In this document: piece after piece, positions 1 through 8,995 of the stretch
Layout of the letters: each line of letters opens with the position of its first letter
Position numbering within the stretch: position 1 is the first letter of the stretch
NCBI RefSeq assembly: GCF_900188405.1
Contig: NZ_FZOF01000007.1
Span: 1 to 64,000, forward strand
Direction: 5' to 3'
DNA length: 64,000 nt
From: Actinacidiphila glaucinigra
GTDB taxonomy: Bacteria; Actinomycetota; Actinomycetes; Streptomycetales; Streptomycetaceae
Notes under the pieces: model-generated
Databases searched by the model: none
What the model saw: the letters and a program-made list of their open reading frames with translations, nothing else
What the model was told of the DNA's origin: nothing
Translations under genes and position numbers: made by a program

Positions 1-2
1 GT

Positions 3-121
3 GTTTCGGTGGTCATAGCGTTAGGGAAACGCCCGGTTACATTCCGAACCCGGAAGCTAAGCCTTTCAGCGCCGATGGTACTGCAGGGGGGACCCTGTGG
101 GAGAGTAGGACGCCGCCGAAC
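3..121 (+). rRNA. rrf: 5S ribosomal RNA
   Basis: The sequence has the usual actinobacterial 5S start (GTTTCGGTGGTCATAGCG), the central CCCGGTTACATTCCGAACC block and the closing GGACGCCGCCGAAC, whose end pairs with the start. The length is about 119 nt, as expected. It is the last gene of a ribosomal RNA operon whose 16S and 23S genes lie outside the window, and it is followed at once by a strong terminator. The exact ends are inferred from terminal pairing. Confidence 0.96.
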
Positions 122-130
122 AATTCTTGT

Positions 131-177
131 AAAGCCCGTCGCCGGAGCCTCTTCAGAGGCCCGGCGGCGGGCTTTTT
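131..177 (+). terminator. Terminator of the rRNA operon
   Basis: A long hairpin pairs AAAGCCCGTCGCCGG with CCGGCGGCGGGCTTT (one G-U pair). An inner stem, GCCTC-TTCA-GAGGC, continues it, and a short T-run follows. Its place just after 5S fits the intrinsic terminator of the rrn operon. Confidence 0.9.
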
Positions 178-239
178 CATGCCCTGATGTAAGGTCGGGT
201 GGAATCATCGGAGCGTACGTTCAACAGGAGGGGCCCCCG

Positions 240-848
240 GTGGAGGTCCAGGAGACAAGGGTGCAGACGGATCGCGTCTTCACGATCCCCAACATCCTGA
301 GCATGGCACGGCTGTTGGGCGTGCCCGTGTTCCTGTGGCTCATCCTGTGGCCGGAGTTCGGGGGTCCGAAGGTCGACGGTTGGGCGCTGCTGGTGCTCGC
401 CCTGAGCGGTGTCAGTGACTACCTGGACGGGAAGCTCGCACGCCGCTGGAACCAGATCAGCAGCCTCGGCAGGGTGCTGGACCCGGCCGCGGACCGGCTC
501 TACATCGTCTCCACGATCATCGGCCTGACCTGGCGCGGGATCCTACCGTGGTGGCTGACGGCCATCCTGGTGGCGCGGGACGTCGTCATGGGCGTGATGA
601 TCCTGGTCATGCGCCGGCACGGCTGGGGTCCGCCGCAGGTCAACTTCATGGGCAAGGCCGCCACCTTCAACCTGATGTACGCCTTCCCGTTGCTGCTGCT
701 GAGCGACGGCGACGGGTGGCTGAACACGCTCGCTGCTATTTTCGGATGGGCGTTCGCCGGATGGGGTACAACGCTGTATTGGTGGGCAGGGATCCTCTAC
801 GTGGTCCAGGTCCGCCGACTCGTCAGGGCGGACGCCACGGCCGATTGA
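240..848 (+). CDS. CDP-alcohol phosphatidyltransferase family protein
   Basis: This is a membrane enzyme of 202 residues that should transfer a phosphatidyl group from CDP-diacylglycerol to an alcohol in phospholipid synthesis. The family signature is complete: D60-x2-D63-G64-x2-A67-R68-x8-G77-x3-D81-x3-D85, the metal and CDP site. Several hydrophobic segments surround it. The frame stays open back into the 5S gene, so the start must lie after the terminator. GTG 240 has AGGAGG eight bases upstream; GTG 261, behind AGGAG, is a credible alternative. The place before the DUF881 cluster matches M. tuberculosis pgsA2 (Rv1822). The acceptor alcohol (glycerol phosphate or inositol phosphate) cannot be told from sequence. 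Confidence 0.9.
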   Translation: MEVQETRVQTDRVFTIPNILSMARLLGVPVFLWLILWPEFGGPKVDGWALLVLALSGVSDYLDGKLARRWNQISSLGRVLDPAADRLYIVSTIIGLTWRGILPWWLTAILVARDVVMGVMILVMRRHGWGPPQVNFMGKAATFNLMYAFPLLLLSDGDGWLNTLAAIFGWAFAGWGTTLYWWAGILYVVQVRRLVRADATAD

Positions 849-988
849 GCCCGCGTACCCGGCAGGAGAGCCTCCGGCCGGGTGCCCCGCGCGTGACCGG
901 CGGTCCGGGGGACCGCGACGGTCCGCGTAAGAGAGAGCACGGGTGACGTCGGCAAGACAGTCGTCTCTTTGAGGAGGACGCTTCCGAC

Positions 989-3484
989 ATGAAGGCCGTC
1001 GTGATGGCCGGCGGCGAAGGTACGCGCCTTCGCCCGATGACCTCGAGCATGCCCAAGCCGCTGCTGCCGGTCGTGAATCAGCCGATCATGCAGCACGTGC
1101 TCAAGCTGCTCAAGCGGCACGGTCTGACCGAGACCGTGGTGACCGTGCAGTTCCTCGCCTCCCTCGTCAAGAACTACTTCGGCGACGGCGAGGAACTCGG
1201 CATGGAGCTCACCTACGCGAACGAGGAGAAGCCACTCGGCACCGCCGGCAGCGTCAAGAACGCCGAGGACGCACTCAAGGACGATTCGTTCCTGGTGATC
1301 TCGGGTGACGCCCTGACCGATTTCGACCTCACCGAGCTGATCAACTTCCACAAGGAGAAGGGCGCGCTCGTCACGGTCTGCCTGACCCGGGTGCCCAACC
1401 CCCTGGAGTTCGGCATCACCATCGTCGACGAAGAGGGCAAGGTCGAGCGCTTCCTCGAGAAGCCGACCTGGGGCCAGGTCTTCTCGGACACGGTGAACAC
1501 CGGCATCTACGTCATGGAGCCCGAGGTCTTCGACTACGTCGAGCCCGATGTCTCCGTGGACTGGTCCGGTGACGTCTTCCCGCAGCTGATGAAGGAGGGC
1601 AAGCCCATCTACGGCTACATCGCCGAGGGCTACTGGGAGGACGTCGGCACCCACGAGAGCTACATCAAGGCGCAGGCGGACGTCCTCGAGGGCAAGGTGG
1701 ACGTCGACCTCGAGGGCTTCGAGATCTCTCCCGGTGTCTGGGTCGCCGAGGGCGCGGAGGTGCACCCGGACGCGACGCTGCGCGGTCCCCTGTACGTCGG
1801 CGACTACGCCAAGGTCGAGGCCGGGGCCGAGCTGCGCGAGCACACGGTGATCGGCTCGAACGTCGTCGTGAAGTCCGGCGCCTTCCTGCACAAGGCCGTC
1901 GTCCACGACAACGTCTACATCGGGCCCCAGACCAATCTGCGCGGCTGCGTCATCGGCAAGAACACCGACGTCATGCGTGCGGCGCGGATCGACGACGGCG
2001 CGGTCATCGGCGACGAGTGCCTGATCGGCGAGGAGTCGATCATCGCGGGCGACGTCCGGGTGTACCCGTTCAAGACCATCGAGGCCGGCGCCTTCGTGAA
2101 CACCTCGGTCATCTGGGAGTCCAGGGGCCAGGCGAACCTCTTCGGCGCGCGGGGCGTCTCCGGCATCCTCAACGTGGAGATCACCCCGGAGCTGGCGGTG
2201 CGTCTCGCGGGCGCGTACGCGACGACGCTGAAGAAGGGCGCCACCGTCACCACCGCCCGTGACCACTCCCGTGGTGCGCGTGCGCTCAAGCGAGCGGTGA
2301 TCTCGGCGCTCCAGGCCAGCGCGATCGACGTGCGCGACCTGGAGAACGTGCCGATGCCCGTGGCGCGGCAGCAGACCGCCCGCGGCAGCGCCGGCGGCAT
2401 CATGATCCGGACGAGCCCCGGCATCCCCGACTCGGTCGACATCATGTTCTTCGACGAACGCGGCGCCGACCTGTCGGCGGCCGGGCAGCGCAAGCTGGAC
2501 CGCGTCTTCGCGCGCCAGGAGTACCGCCGTGCGTTCCCCGGTGAGATCGGCGACCTGAACTTCCCGGCGAGCGTCTTCGACTCCTACACCGGCGCGCTGC
2601 TGCGGGCCGTGGACACCTCGGGCATCGCCGAGGCGGGCCTGAAGGTCGTGGTCGACGCCGCGAACGGCAGCGCGGGCCTGGTCCTGCCGAGCCTGCTCGG
2701 CCGGCTCGGGGTGGACTCGCTGACGATCAACCCCGGTCTGAACGAGGCCAGGCCGACCGAGACCGCGGACAGCCGGCGGGCCGGCCTGGTCCGGCTCGGG
2801 GAGATCGTGGCGTCCTCGCGGGCCGCCTTCGGCGTGCGTTTCGACCCGGTGGGCGAGCGGCTGTCGCTGGTGGACGAGCGCGGCAAGATCATCGAGGACG
2901 ACCGGGCCCTGCTGGTCCTGCTCGACCTGGTCGCCGCCGAGCGGCGCAGCGGCCGGGTGGCGCTCCCCGTGACGACGACACGCGTCGCCGAGCAGGTCGC
3001 GGCGTACCACGGCACGCAGGTGGAGTGGACGACGACCTCGCCGGACGACCTCACCCGGGTCGGCCGGCAGGACTCGACCATCTTCGGCGGTGACGGCAAG
3101 GGTGGCCTCATCGTCCCGGAGTTCAGCAGTGTCTTCGACGGCGCGGCGGCCTTCGTGCGGCTGATCGGCCTGGTGGCCCGTACGCAGCTCACCCTGAGCC
3201 AGATCGACGCCCGTATCCCGCGCGCCCACGTCCTCAAGCGGGACCTGGCGACACCGTGGGCGGTCAAGGGCATGGTGATGCGCCGCGTGGTCGAGGAGGC
3301 GGGCGACCGGAGCGTCGACACCACCGACGGCGTGCGCGTGGTCGAGGCGGACGGCCGCTGGGTGATGGTGCTGCCCGACCCGGCCGAGGCGGTCACCCAC
3401 CTGTGGGCGGAGGGCCCGGACGACGCCTCCGCGCAGGCACTGCTCGACGAGTGGGCGGGGATCGTGGACAGCGCGGGCCGCTGA
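989..3484 (+). CDS. Sugar-1-phosphate nucleotidylyltransferase with degenerate phosphomannomutase-like C-terminus
   Basis: A protein of 831 residues. Residues 1-230 are a nucleotidyltransferase domain starting [18 protein letters not shown], the loop that binds the NTP phosphates. Residues about 245-370 are left-handed beta-helix repeats. Residues about 385-831 resemble phosphomannomutase. The likely reaction is sugar-1-phosphate plus NTP giving NDP-sugar, probably GDP-mannose; streptomycete relatives are usually annotated mannose-1-phosphate guanylyltransferase. The mutase half looks inactive: the phosphoserine loop, normally T-A-S-H-N-P, reads R-T-S-P-G-I, and the metal loop D-G-D-x-D-R is replaced by R-F-D-P-V-G-E. 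ATG 989 follows a clear AGGAGG. A perfect 18-bp terminator stem comes after the gene. Confidence 0.88.
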   Translation: MKAVVMAGGEGTRLRPMTSSMPKPLLPVVNQPIMQHVLKLLKRHGLTETVVTVQFLASLVKNYFGDGEELGMELTYANEEKPLGTAGSVKNAEDALKDDSFLVISGDALTDFDLTELINFHKEKGALVTVCLTRVPNPLEFGITIVDEEGKVERFLEKPTWGQVFSDTVNTGIYVMEPEVFDYVEPDVSVDWSGDVFPQLMKEGKPIYGYIAEGYWEDVGTHESYIKAQADVLEGKVDVDLEGFEISPGVWVAEGAEVHPDATLRGPLYVGDYAKVEAGAELREHTVIGSNVVVKSGAFLHKAVVHDNVYIGPQTNLRGCVIGKNTDVMRAARIDDGAVIGDECLIGEESIIAGDVRVYPFKTIEAGAFVNTSVIWESRGQANLFGARGVSGILNVEITPELAVRLAGAYATTLKKGATVTTARDHSRGARALKRAVISALQASAIDVRDLENVPMPVARQQTARGSAGGIMIRTSPGIPDSVDIMFFDERGADLSAAGQRKLDRVFARQEYRRAFPGEIGDLNFPASVFDSYTGALLRAVDTSGIAEAGLKVVVDAANGSAGLVLPSLLGRLGVDSLTINPGLNEARPTETADSRRAGLVRLGEIVASSRAAFGVRFDPVGERLSLVDERGKIIEDDRALLVLLDLVAAERRSGRVALPVTTTRVAEQVAAYHGTQVEWTTTSPDDLTRVGRQDSTIFGGDGKGGLIVPEFSSVFDGAAAFVRLIGLVARTQLTLSQIDARIPRAHVLKRDLATPWAVKGMVMRRVVEEAGDRSVDTTDGVRVVEADGRWVMVLPDPAEAVTHLWAEGPDDASAQALLDEWAGIVDSAGR

Positions 3485-3505
3485 TCCCGCCCCTGCGACG
3501 GCTCA

Positions 3506-3549
3506 CGGGCCCCTCCCGACGCGACGAACGGCGCGTCGGGAGGGGCCCG
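3506..3549 (+). terminator. Intrinsic terminator
   Basis: A perfect 18-bp inverted repeat (arm CGGGCCCCTCCCGACGCG) with an 8-nt loop lies 22 nt after the pyrophosphorylase stop. There is no T-tract, which is usual for streptomycete terminators. Confidence 0.75.
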
Positions 3550-3578
3550 TTCGAGGTCGGTGGCGGGGACGTGCGACG

Positions 3579-4520
3579 ATGTGCGGCATGCCGCAGCAGC
3601 ACCCCGATCGGAGCAGCGCCCCTGGGAGGGCCGTGACCCGGCGCCCGGACGCCTCCATGTCGCTGCTGAACAACGTCATGGAGCACAGCCTCGACGACGG
3701 GTACGCCGAGGCCGCCGCCCGCCGGGGCGCGACGGGTACGTCCCGTCTGCCCGGGACCCTGCGGGGCCGGCTGGTGCTGGCGCTGGGCCTGGTGCTGGCC
3801 GCCGTGGTGGTCACGGTAGGCGCTGCGCAGACGCAGGTGGCGGCCCCGACACTGGCCAAGGAGCGGCAGAAGCTCATCGACCGCATCGAGTCCGAGACCC
3901 GCACCGCCGACGAGCTGCAGAAGAGCGTGGACGAGCTGCGCGACGATGTTGCGGCCAGGCAGCGGCAGGCGCTCAACGACCAGGACGGCGAGGCGGAGCG
4001 CGTGGCGCTGCTCGCCGGGGCGACGCCGGTCGCGGGGCCGGGGATCGAGCTGGAGGTCAACGACGCCAAGGAGGCATCGTCGGGCGGCGGCAACGATCCG
4101 CGTACGACCAGTGACTTCTCGGACACCGGCCGTGTGCGCGACCGGGACATGCAGCGCGTCGTCAACGGCCTGTGGGCGTCGGGGGCGGAGGCCATCTCCA
4201 TCAACGGGCAGCGTCTGACGTCGTTGTCGGCCATCCGTGCCGCGGGTGACGCCATACTGGTCGACAACCGGCCGCTGGTACCGCCCTACACGGTCCTGGC
4301 GATCGGGGACCCGCAGAAGCTGAGCACGTCCTTCCTGGACAGTGCGGACGGGCAGTACCTGCACGTCCTGCAGGAGAACTACGGGATCCGTACGCGCATC
4401 TCCGAGAAGGAGAAGCTGGAACTGCCCGCGGCTCCGAGCCTGATCATCCGCTCCGCGACCCCGGTCCCGTCGACCGGGCCGTCGTCGAGCGCATCCGGAA
4501 ATGGGAAGGGTACGCATTGA
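3579..4520 (+). CDS. DUF881 family membrane protein (first copy)
   Basis: A protein of 313 residues of unknown biochemical role. An N-terminal cytoplasmic part of about 60 residues leads to one transmembrane helix (near residues 63-84) and a charged heptad-like segment (about 90-130), then the DUF881 domain, with a mixed alpha/beta look and a P-G-I-E-L-E-V-N-D motif. A Ser/Thr-rich tail ends the protein. It overlaps the next gene by 4 nt, and a second DUF881 gene follows, so the three genes form one operon. The arrangement matches M. tuberculosis Rv1823-Rv1825. A role at the cell envelope or division site is inferred from context. ATG 3579 has GGGGA upstream; ATG 3588 is also possible. Confidence 0.85.
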   Translation: MCGMPQQHPDRSSAPGRAVTRRPDASMSLLNNVMEHSLDDGYAEAAARRGATGTSRLPGTLRGRLVLALGLVLAAVVVTVGAAQTQVAAPTLAKERQKLIDRIESETRTADELQKSVDELRDDVAARQRQALNDQDGEAERVALLAGATPVAGPGIELEVNDAKEASSGGGNDPRTTSDFSDTGRVRDRDMQRVVNGLWASGAEAISINGQRLTSLSAIRAAGDAILVDNRPLVPPYTVLAIGDPQKLSTSFLDSADGQYLHVLQENYGIRTRISEKEKLELPAAPSLIIRSATPVPSTGPSSSASGNGKGTH

Positions 4521-4849
4521 TCGCCGTACTGGGCCTGATCGTTGGAGTGGTGGTGGGCCTGGTGGTCCGCCCCGTGGTGCCGACGGTGGTCGAGCCCTAC
4601 CTCCCGATCGCCGTGGTCGCCGCGCTCGACGCCGTCTTCGGCGGTCTGCGGGCCATGCTCGACGGGATCTTCGACGACAAGGTCTTCGTGGTCTCCTTCC
4701 TCTCCAACGTCGTCGTGGCCGCGCTGATCGTCTTCCTGGGCGACAAGCTGGGGGTGGGTGCGCAGCTCTCCACGGGTGTGGTCGTCGTCCTCGGTATCCG
4801 CATCTTCTCCAACGCCGCGGCCATCCGCCGCCATGTCTTCCGGGCGTGA
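4517..4849 (+). CDS. sbp: Small basic protein (DUF1290 family)
   Basis: A hydrophobic protein of 110 residues with about three transmembrane segments and a conserved core (A-L-D-A-V-F-G-G-L-R-A). It is the short membrane partner always found with DUF881 proteins in Actinobacteria and Firmicutes; its biochemical role is not established. It begins with TTG at 4517, overlapping the stop of the preceding gene by 4 nt, which points to translational coupling. No other start in this frame keeps the first transmembrane segment. Confidence 0.88.
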   Translation: MIAVLGLIVGVVVGLVVRPVVPTVVEPYLPIAVVAALDAVFGGLRAMLDGIFDDKVFVVSFLSNVVVAALIVFLGDKLGVGAQLSTGVVVVLGIRIFSNAAAIRRHVFRA

Positions 4850-4856
4850 CAGCACG

Positions 4857-5894
4857 ATGAGCGACGAGAGCGACCAGACGCCGGAGCGCCCGCAGTCCTC
4901 GCGCCCCGGCACTCCTGGCGAGCCCGCGGAACCCCGGAGGCCGGCGGAGCACCCCGGGCCCGAGCGGCCCGAGCGGCCCGAGCGGCCCGAGCCGCCCTTC
5001 CGCCCCGAGCCGCCCTTCCGCCCCGAGCCGTTCCAGCGCCCCGAGCTCCCGGCCCGCCCGGAGCTGCCCGCCGCCGGACCGATGCCGCCCACCGTGCCGG
5101 CGGACGCGGAGCCTTCCGCGCCGGGCCGGCAGCCGTCGCCGGACGCGGGGGAACCCGCGGGCCCGGCGCCCGGCGTGACCGGCCGGCAACGCCTCAAGGC
5201 GGGGCTGTGGCCGCCGCGGGTGTCGCGGGCCCAGCTGATCGTCGCGCTGCTGCTGTTCGTGCTGGGCCTCGGCCTGGCCATCCAGGTCCGCTCGACCAGC
5301 GACACCAGCGCGCTGCGCGGCGCCCGCCAGGAGGACCTGGTGCGCATCCTCGACGAGCTGGACAACCGCTCGCAGCGGCTGGGCGACGAGCGGCGGCGCC
5401 TGGAGGAGCAGCGCACGGAGCTGGAGAACAGCTCCGACCAGGCCGAGGAGGCCCGCAAGCAGACCGAGCAGAAGGCCGAGCAGCTCGGGGTGCTGGCCGG
5501 CACGGTCGCCGTCGAGGGTCCCGGGATCACGCTGACCGTCAACGACCCCCAGGACGCGGTCGAGGCCGACATGCTCCTCGACGCGCTCCAGGAGCTGCGC
5601 GCCGCGGGAGCGGAGGCGATCCAGATCAACGACGTGCGCGTCGTCGCCGACACCTACTTCACCCAGGGGTCGGGCGGGGTGCAGATCGACGGGCACAAGG
5701 TGAACGCGCCGTACCGCTTCAAGGTCATCGGTAATCCACAAGATCTCGAACCCGCCCTGAACATCCCGGGCGGCGTGGTACAGACTCTGGAGAAGGAGCA
5801 GGCCACAGCGGACGTGGCGCGATCGGAGAAGATCGTTGTCGACGCCTTGCGGCCGTCCGAGCAGCCTGACTACGCTCAGTCGTCAACCCGGTGA
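4857..5894 (+). CDS. DUF881 family membrane protein (second copy) with Pro/Glu repeat region
   Basis: A protein of about 345 residues. The first 120 residues are low-complexity and proline rich; tandem units of the type ERPERP and EPPFRP come from repeated DNA at about 4963-5045. One transmembrane helix follows (R-A-Q-L-I-V-A-L-L-L-F-V-L-G), then a strongly predicted coiled coil (E-E-Q-R-T-E-L-E-N and neighbours) and the DUF881 domain with P-G-I-T-L-T-V-N-D. It is the third gene of the operon with the small basic protein. The start is uncertain because neither ATG 4857 nor ATG 4833 (inside the upstream gene) has a clear ribosome binding site. The disordered part faces the cytoplasm if the single-pass topology is right. 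Confidence 0.84.
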   Translation: MSDESDQTPERPQSSRPGTPGEPAEPRRPAEHPGPERPERPERPEPPFRPEPPFRPEPFQRPELPARPELPAAGPMPPTVPADAEPSAPGRQPSPDAGEPAGPAPGVTGRQRLKAGLWPPRVSRAQLIVALLLFVLGLGLAIQVRSTSDTSALRGARQEDLVRILDELDNRSQRLGDERRRLEEQRTELENSSDQAEEARKQTEQKAEQLGVLAGTVAVEGPGITLTVNDPQDAVEADMLLDALQELRAAGAEAIQINDVRVVADTYFTQGSGGVQIDGHKVNAPYRFKVIGNPQDLEPALNIPGGVVQTLEKEQATADVARSEKIVVDALRPSEQPDYAQSSTR

Positions 5895-6047
5895 TGCGGG
5901 GGCGAGTGGGGTATGCGGGGGAGGACGGGAGAATGCGGGGGGTCGCCGCACCGTTGGGGTGGTGCGTGAGAGAAACTGTGTGTTGGTCGTGACTGAGGGT
6001 TCGTCCTGCCCCACGGGCGGGTCTGTGTCGTTCAAGGGGAATCGCCC

Positions 6048-6827
6048 GTGAAGTTGTTCGGTAAGTGGTTCGGCAAGAGTTCGCGTCCGGCTGGTGACAG
6101 CCCTACCGCGCGTCACCGCGCGCCGCGGCACGTGCAGGGGGAGGGACCGGGCGAGGAGCGCCCGCTGTTCCGTGACGAGGCCGCTGCTCCGGGCGGTGAC
6201 ATTTCGGGCGGTCATGGTGCGGTTTCTGTTGACCCTGCGGCTGCGGGGCGCATAGGTTTCCAGCAACCATCAGCCTCTAGCACGGGTGGAGGGTCCTTGC
6301 CGGTCTGTGCGCGGTGCGGGTTCCAGAACGCGGAAGCGAGTCGTTTCTGCTCCAACTGCGGCGCGCCGTTGCGTGCCGGGGTTCCGTCCGAGCGTGCCTC
6401 CGAGACCACGTCCACGATCTCCATCTCCGGGATCGAGGCGTACGAGGCCGAGGCGACGGGACAGACCGTGCTGCCGGCGCTCTCCCCGGAGGCCCAGGCC
6501 GCGGTCGACGCGCTGCCCCCGGGCTCCGCGCTGCTGGTGGTGCGCCGTGGCCCCAACTCGGGGAGCCGTTTCCTCCTGGACGGTGAGCTGACCACGGCCG
6601 GCCGTCACCCGGAGAGCGACATCTTCCTGGACGACGTCACGGTCTCGCGGCGTCACGTGGAGTTCCGGCGCCAGCAGGACGGTTCCTTCACGGTCTCCGA
6701 CGTCGGCAGCCTCAACGGCACCTACGTCAACCGCGAGCGGATCGACTCGGTGACCTTGTCCAGCGGCGACGAGGTACAGATCGGCAAGTACCGACTGGTC
6801 TTCTACGCGAGCCAGTGGGGCGCCTGA
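6048..6827 (+). CDS. GarA/OdhI-like FHA-domain protein with zinc ribbon
   Basis: A protein of 259 residues. Residues about 85-105 form a zinc ribbon (C-A-R-C-x12-C-S-N-C-G). Then comes the short motif E-T-T-S, identical to the phosphorylated threonine motif of mycobacterial GarA. The C-terminal 100 residues are an FHA domain with the conserved G-R-H-P, S-R-R-H and N-G-T-Y phosphothreonine-binding residues. In GarA and OdhI the FHA domain, switched by Ser/Thr kinases, controls 2-oxoglutarate and glutamate metabolism. That role is inferred here from the motif and from the next gene being an FtsR homologue, as in M. tuberculosis Rv1827-Rv1828. GTG 6048 follows AAGGGGA. Confidence 0.87.
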   Translation: MKLFGKWFGKSSRPAGDSPTARHRAPRHVQGEGPGEERPLFRDEAAAPGGDISGGHGAVSVDPAAAGRIGFQQPSASSTGGGSLPVCARCGFQNAEASRFCSNCGAPLRAGVPSERASETTSTISISGIEAYEAEATGQTVLPALSPEAQAAVDALPPGSALLVVRRGPNSGSRFLLDGELTTAGRHPESDIFLDDVTVSRRHVEFRRQQDGSFTVSDVGSLNGTYVNRERIDSVTLSSGDEVQIGKYRLVFYASQWGA

Positions 6828-6846
6828 CCCCCGCGAGGGAAGGTTC

Positions 6847-7593
6847 ATGCTTCTTACACCGTCGGGCGGTGCCGGCAACGGCACCGCCACCGCGGACGAC
6901 CGGCTGCTGAGCATCGGAGCGGTGCTCAACGAGTTGCGGGAGGAGTTCCCCGAGGTCACCATCTCCAAGATCCGCTTCCTGGAGGCGGAGGGGCTGGTGG
7001 AGCCGCAGCGCACTCCGTCGGGATACCGGAAGTTCACCGTCCGGGACGTGGAGCGGCTCGGGCATGTGCTGCGCATGCAGCGCGACCACTATCTTCCGCT
7101 CAAAGTGATCCGCGAGCACGTCGACGCCCTCGACCGCGGTGAGCCGCTGCCGCTGCCCGTCCCGTCCTCCGGGGAGTCCCGGGAACTGATCGAGGTCGGC
7201 CCGGTGGAACGGGAGGCGCCGCCGGCGCTGCGCATCGGCCGGGACGAGCTGCTGGCCGCGACGGGCGCCGAACCGGGTGAGCTCGCCCAGTGGGAGGCGT
7301 ACGGGCTGGTGGAGGCCGGTACCGACGGCGACTACGACGCCGAAACGGTGAACATCGCCAAGATCGTGGCCGATCTGGGACGCTTCGGGCTCGAGCCGCG
7401 GCACTTGCGCGCGATGAAGGCCGCCGCCGAGCGTGAGGCCGGTCTGGTGGAGCAGGTGGTCGCGCCCCTGCGCAGGCACCGCAATCCGCAGACCAGGACG
7501 CACGCGGAGGCCACCGCGCGGGAGCTGGCGGCGCTGTCGGTCCGGTTGCACGCGGCGCTGGTGCAGTCCGCGCTCAGGGTGCGGCTCTTCTGA
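6847..7593 (+). CDS. ftsR: MerR family regulator, FtsR-like
   Basis: A protein of 248 residues with a MerR winged-helix domain at residues about 20-90 (L-S-I-G-A-V, then I-R-F-L-E-A-E-G-L-V and G-Y-R-K-F). A C-terminal region has no effector-binding cysteines, so this is not a metal-sensing MerR. The gene lies 20 nt after the FHA gene, as Rv1828 (FtsR, an activator of division genes) follows garA in mycobacteria. ATG 6847 has a good AGGGAAGG site. Division control is inferred from homology and order. Confidence 0.86.
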   Translation: MLLTPSGGAGNGTATADDRLLSIGAVLNELREEFPEVTISKIRFLEAEGLVEPQRTPSGYRKFTVRDVERLGHVLRMQRDHYLPLKVIREHVDALDRGEPLPLPVPSSGESRELIEVGPVEREAPPALRIGRDELLAATGAEPGELAQWEAYGLVEAGTDGDYDAETVNIAKIVADLGRFGLEPRHLRAMKAAAEREAGLVEQVVAPLRRHRNPQTRTHAEATARELAALSVRLHAALVQSALRVRLF

Positions 7594-7681
7594 GCCGACG
7601 TGGCCAGGACACGCCCGGTCGGTGACCGGCCGGGCCTGTCCCGACTACCCAAACCTGCCGGGCACGGCCTAGGGTTGCTGT

Positions 7682-8155
7682 GTGAACGAGCTCGACGTCG
7701 TGGGTGTCCGGGTCGAAATGCCCTCCAACCAGCCGATTGTGCTCCTGCGGGAAGTGGGAGGCGACCGCTACCTGCCCATCTGGATCGGGCCGGGGGAGGC
7801 CACCGCCATCGCTTTCGCGCAGCAGGGCATGACGCCCGCGCGGCCGCTGACCCATGATCTGTTCAAGGACGTGCTCGAGGCCGTCGGCCAGACGCTGACC
7901 GAGGTCCGCATCACCGACCTGCGTGACGGCGTCTTCTACGCCGAGCTGGTGTTCGCCAGTGGCGTGGAGGTGAGCGCCCGTCCCTCGGATGCCATAGCGC
8001 TGGCGTTGCGCACCGGAACCCCGATCTACGGGAGCGACGGTGTGCTGGACGACGCCGGCATCGCCATTCCCGACGAGCAGGAGGACGAGGTCGAGAAGTT
8101 TCGCGAGTTCCTCGACCAGATCTCGCCCGAGGACTTCGGCACCAGCAGCCAATGA
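7682..8155 (+). CDS. Bifunctional nuclease family protein (DUF151)
   Basis: A protein of 157 residues with the DUF151 core: M-P-S-N-Q-P near the start, L-P-I-W-I-G-P-G-E-A and R-P-S-D-A-I-A-L-A near residue 100. The plant founder of the family was described as a bifunctional nuclease; the bacterial function is not settled. It is the homologue of M. tuberculosis Rv1829 and lies between the two MerR genes in the same order. GTG 7682 has no ribosome binding site, but TAGGGT stands six bases before it, so the mRNA is probably leaderless. Confidence 0.85.
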   Translation: MNELDVVGVRVEMPSNQPIVLLREVGGDRYLPIWIGPGEATAIAFAQQGMTPARPLTHDLFKDVLEAVGQTLTEVRITDLRDGVFYAELVFASGVEVSARPSDAIALALRTGTPIYGSDGVLDDAGIAIPDEQEDEVEKFREFLDQISPEDFGTSSQ

Positions 8156-8228
8156 GGGCCCGCCGAGGCCATTCGTCCAGCCCTACCCTCGCCGTGGACA
8201 CGGAAAACCACCTCTGGGGTTGATATCA

Positions 8229-8282
8229 CTCGGCGTGCCGAGCGTGGCGATCGTTGACGCACCCGGAGTGACTGCCTACCGT
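8229..8282 (+). promoter_or_regulatory. Promoter and small palindrome before the second merR gene
   Basis: TTGACG at 8254-8259 and TACCGT at 8277-8282 are separated by 17 bp and form a good housekeeping-sigma promoter 65 bp before the merR start. Just upstream, CTCGGC-GT-GCCGAG (8229-8242) is a perfect dyad that could be an operator or a weak terminator of the preceding gene. Confidence 0.55.
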
Positions 8283-8347
8283 CGAGATGGAAAGTCCCGA
8301 TGGCACGTGCGCGTGCCCTGAGGGGTGCGAAGGGACGGGAGGTCGGC

Positions 8348-8971
8348 GTGAGAAGCACCGGCGACGGTACGGCCTTTGGCGGCCCGTATCCGATGCGCGG
8401 GGCCTTGGCCCGCAACGCCGCGACGCCCCCCGGAGGGGGTTCGGGCGACACCTCGGGACAGCTGCCGGAGGGGGCCGGCGAACGGGTCGGCTATCGGGGG
8501 CCCACCGCCTGCGCGGCGACCGGCATCACCTACCGCCAGCTGGACTACTGGGCGCGGACCGGGCTCGTGGAGCCCAGCATCCGGCCCGCGTACGGCTCGG
8601 GGACACAGCGGCTGTACAGCTTCCGGGACGTCGTGGTCCTCAAGATCGTCAAGCGGCTCCTCGACACGGGTGTGTCCCTGCAGAACATCCGCACCGCCGT
8701 GCAGCACCTGCGGTCCAGCGGGCCCGCGGAACTCACCCGTATGACGCTGATGAGCGACGGTGCGACGGTGTACGAGTGCACCTCGCCGGACGAGGTCGTC
8801 GACCTGCTCCAGGGCGGCCAGGGGATCTTCGGGATCGCCGTGGGCGTGGTGTGGCGGGACGTCGAGGGCGCCCTGTCGCAGCTGCACTCCGAGCGGGTCG
8901 ACACCGGGGAGACCCTGGTCGGCCACAACCCGGGCGACGAGCTGGCGCGGCGCCGCAACCGCGCGGGCTGA
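8348..8971 (+). CDS. MerR family transcriptional regulator (Rv1830-like)
   Basis: A protein of 207 residues: a short disordered N-terminus, then a MerR helix-turn-helix with T-Y-R-Q-L-D-Y-W-A-R-T-G-L-V and an F-R-D-V-V-V-L-K-I-V-K-R-L wing region, and a C-terminal domain without metal-binding cysteines. Its place after the DUF151 gene matches M. tuberculosis Rv1830. GTG 8348 is preferred because GGGAGG stands a few bases before it; the frame continues open upstream to 8300. Its target is unknown; the autoregulatory dyad upstream is a possibility only. Confidence 0.85.
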   Translation: MRSTGDGTAFGGPYPMRGALARNAATPPGGGSGDTSGQLPEGAGERVGYRGPTACAATGITYRQLDYWARTGLVEPSIRPAYGSGTQRLYSFRDVVVLKIVKRLLDTGVSLQNIRTAVQHLRSSGPAELTRMTLMSDGATVYECTSPDEVVDLLQGGQGIFGIAVGVVWRDVEGALSQLHSERVDTGETLVGHNPGDELARRRNRAG

Positions 8972-8995
8972 CCGGCCGGGCCCGACGCGCCACCC

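Noticed and set aside
797-3400. A leftward open frame of 867 codons opposite the pyrophosphorylase gene
   Set aside because: Composition is Asp/Val/His/Arg rich with no motifs; it is the usual antisense shadow of a high-GC gene whose sense frame is a clear enzyme.
4963-5045. Tandem short DNA repeats that might suggest a repeat array
   Set aside because: They are in-frame codon repeats for the Pro/Glu segment of a DUF881 protein; there are no spacers, so this is not CRISPR.
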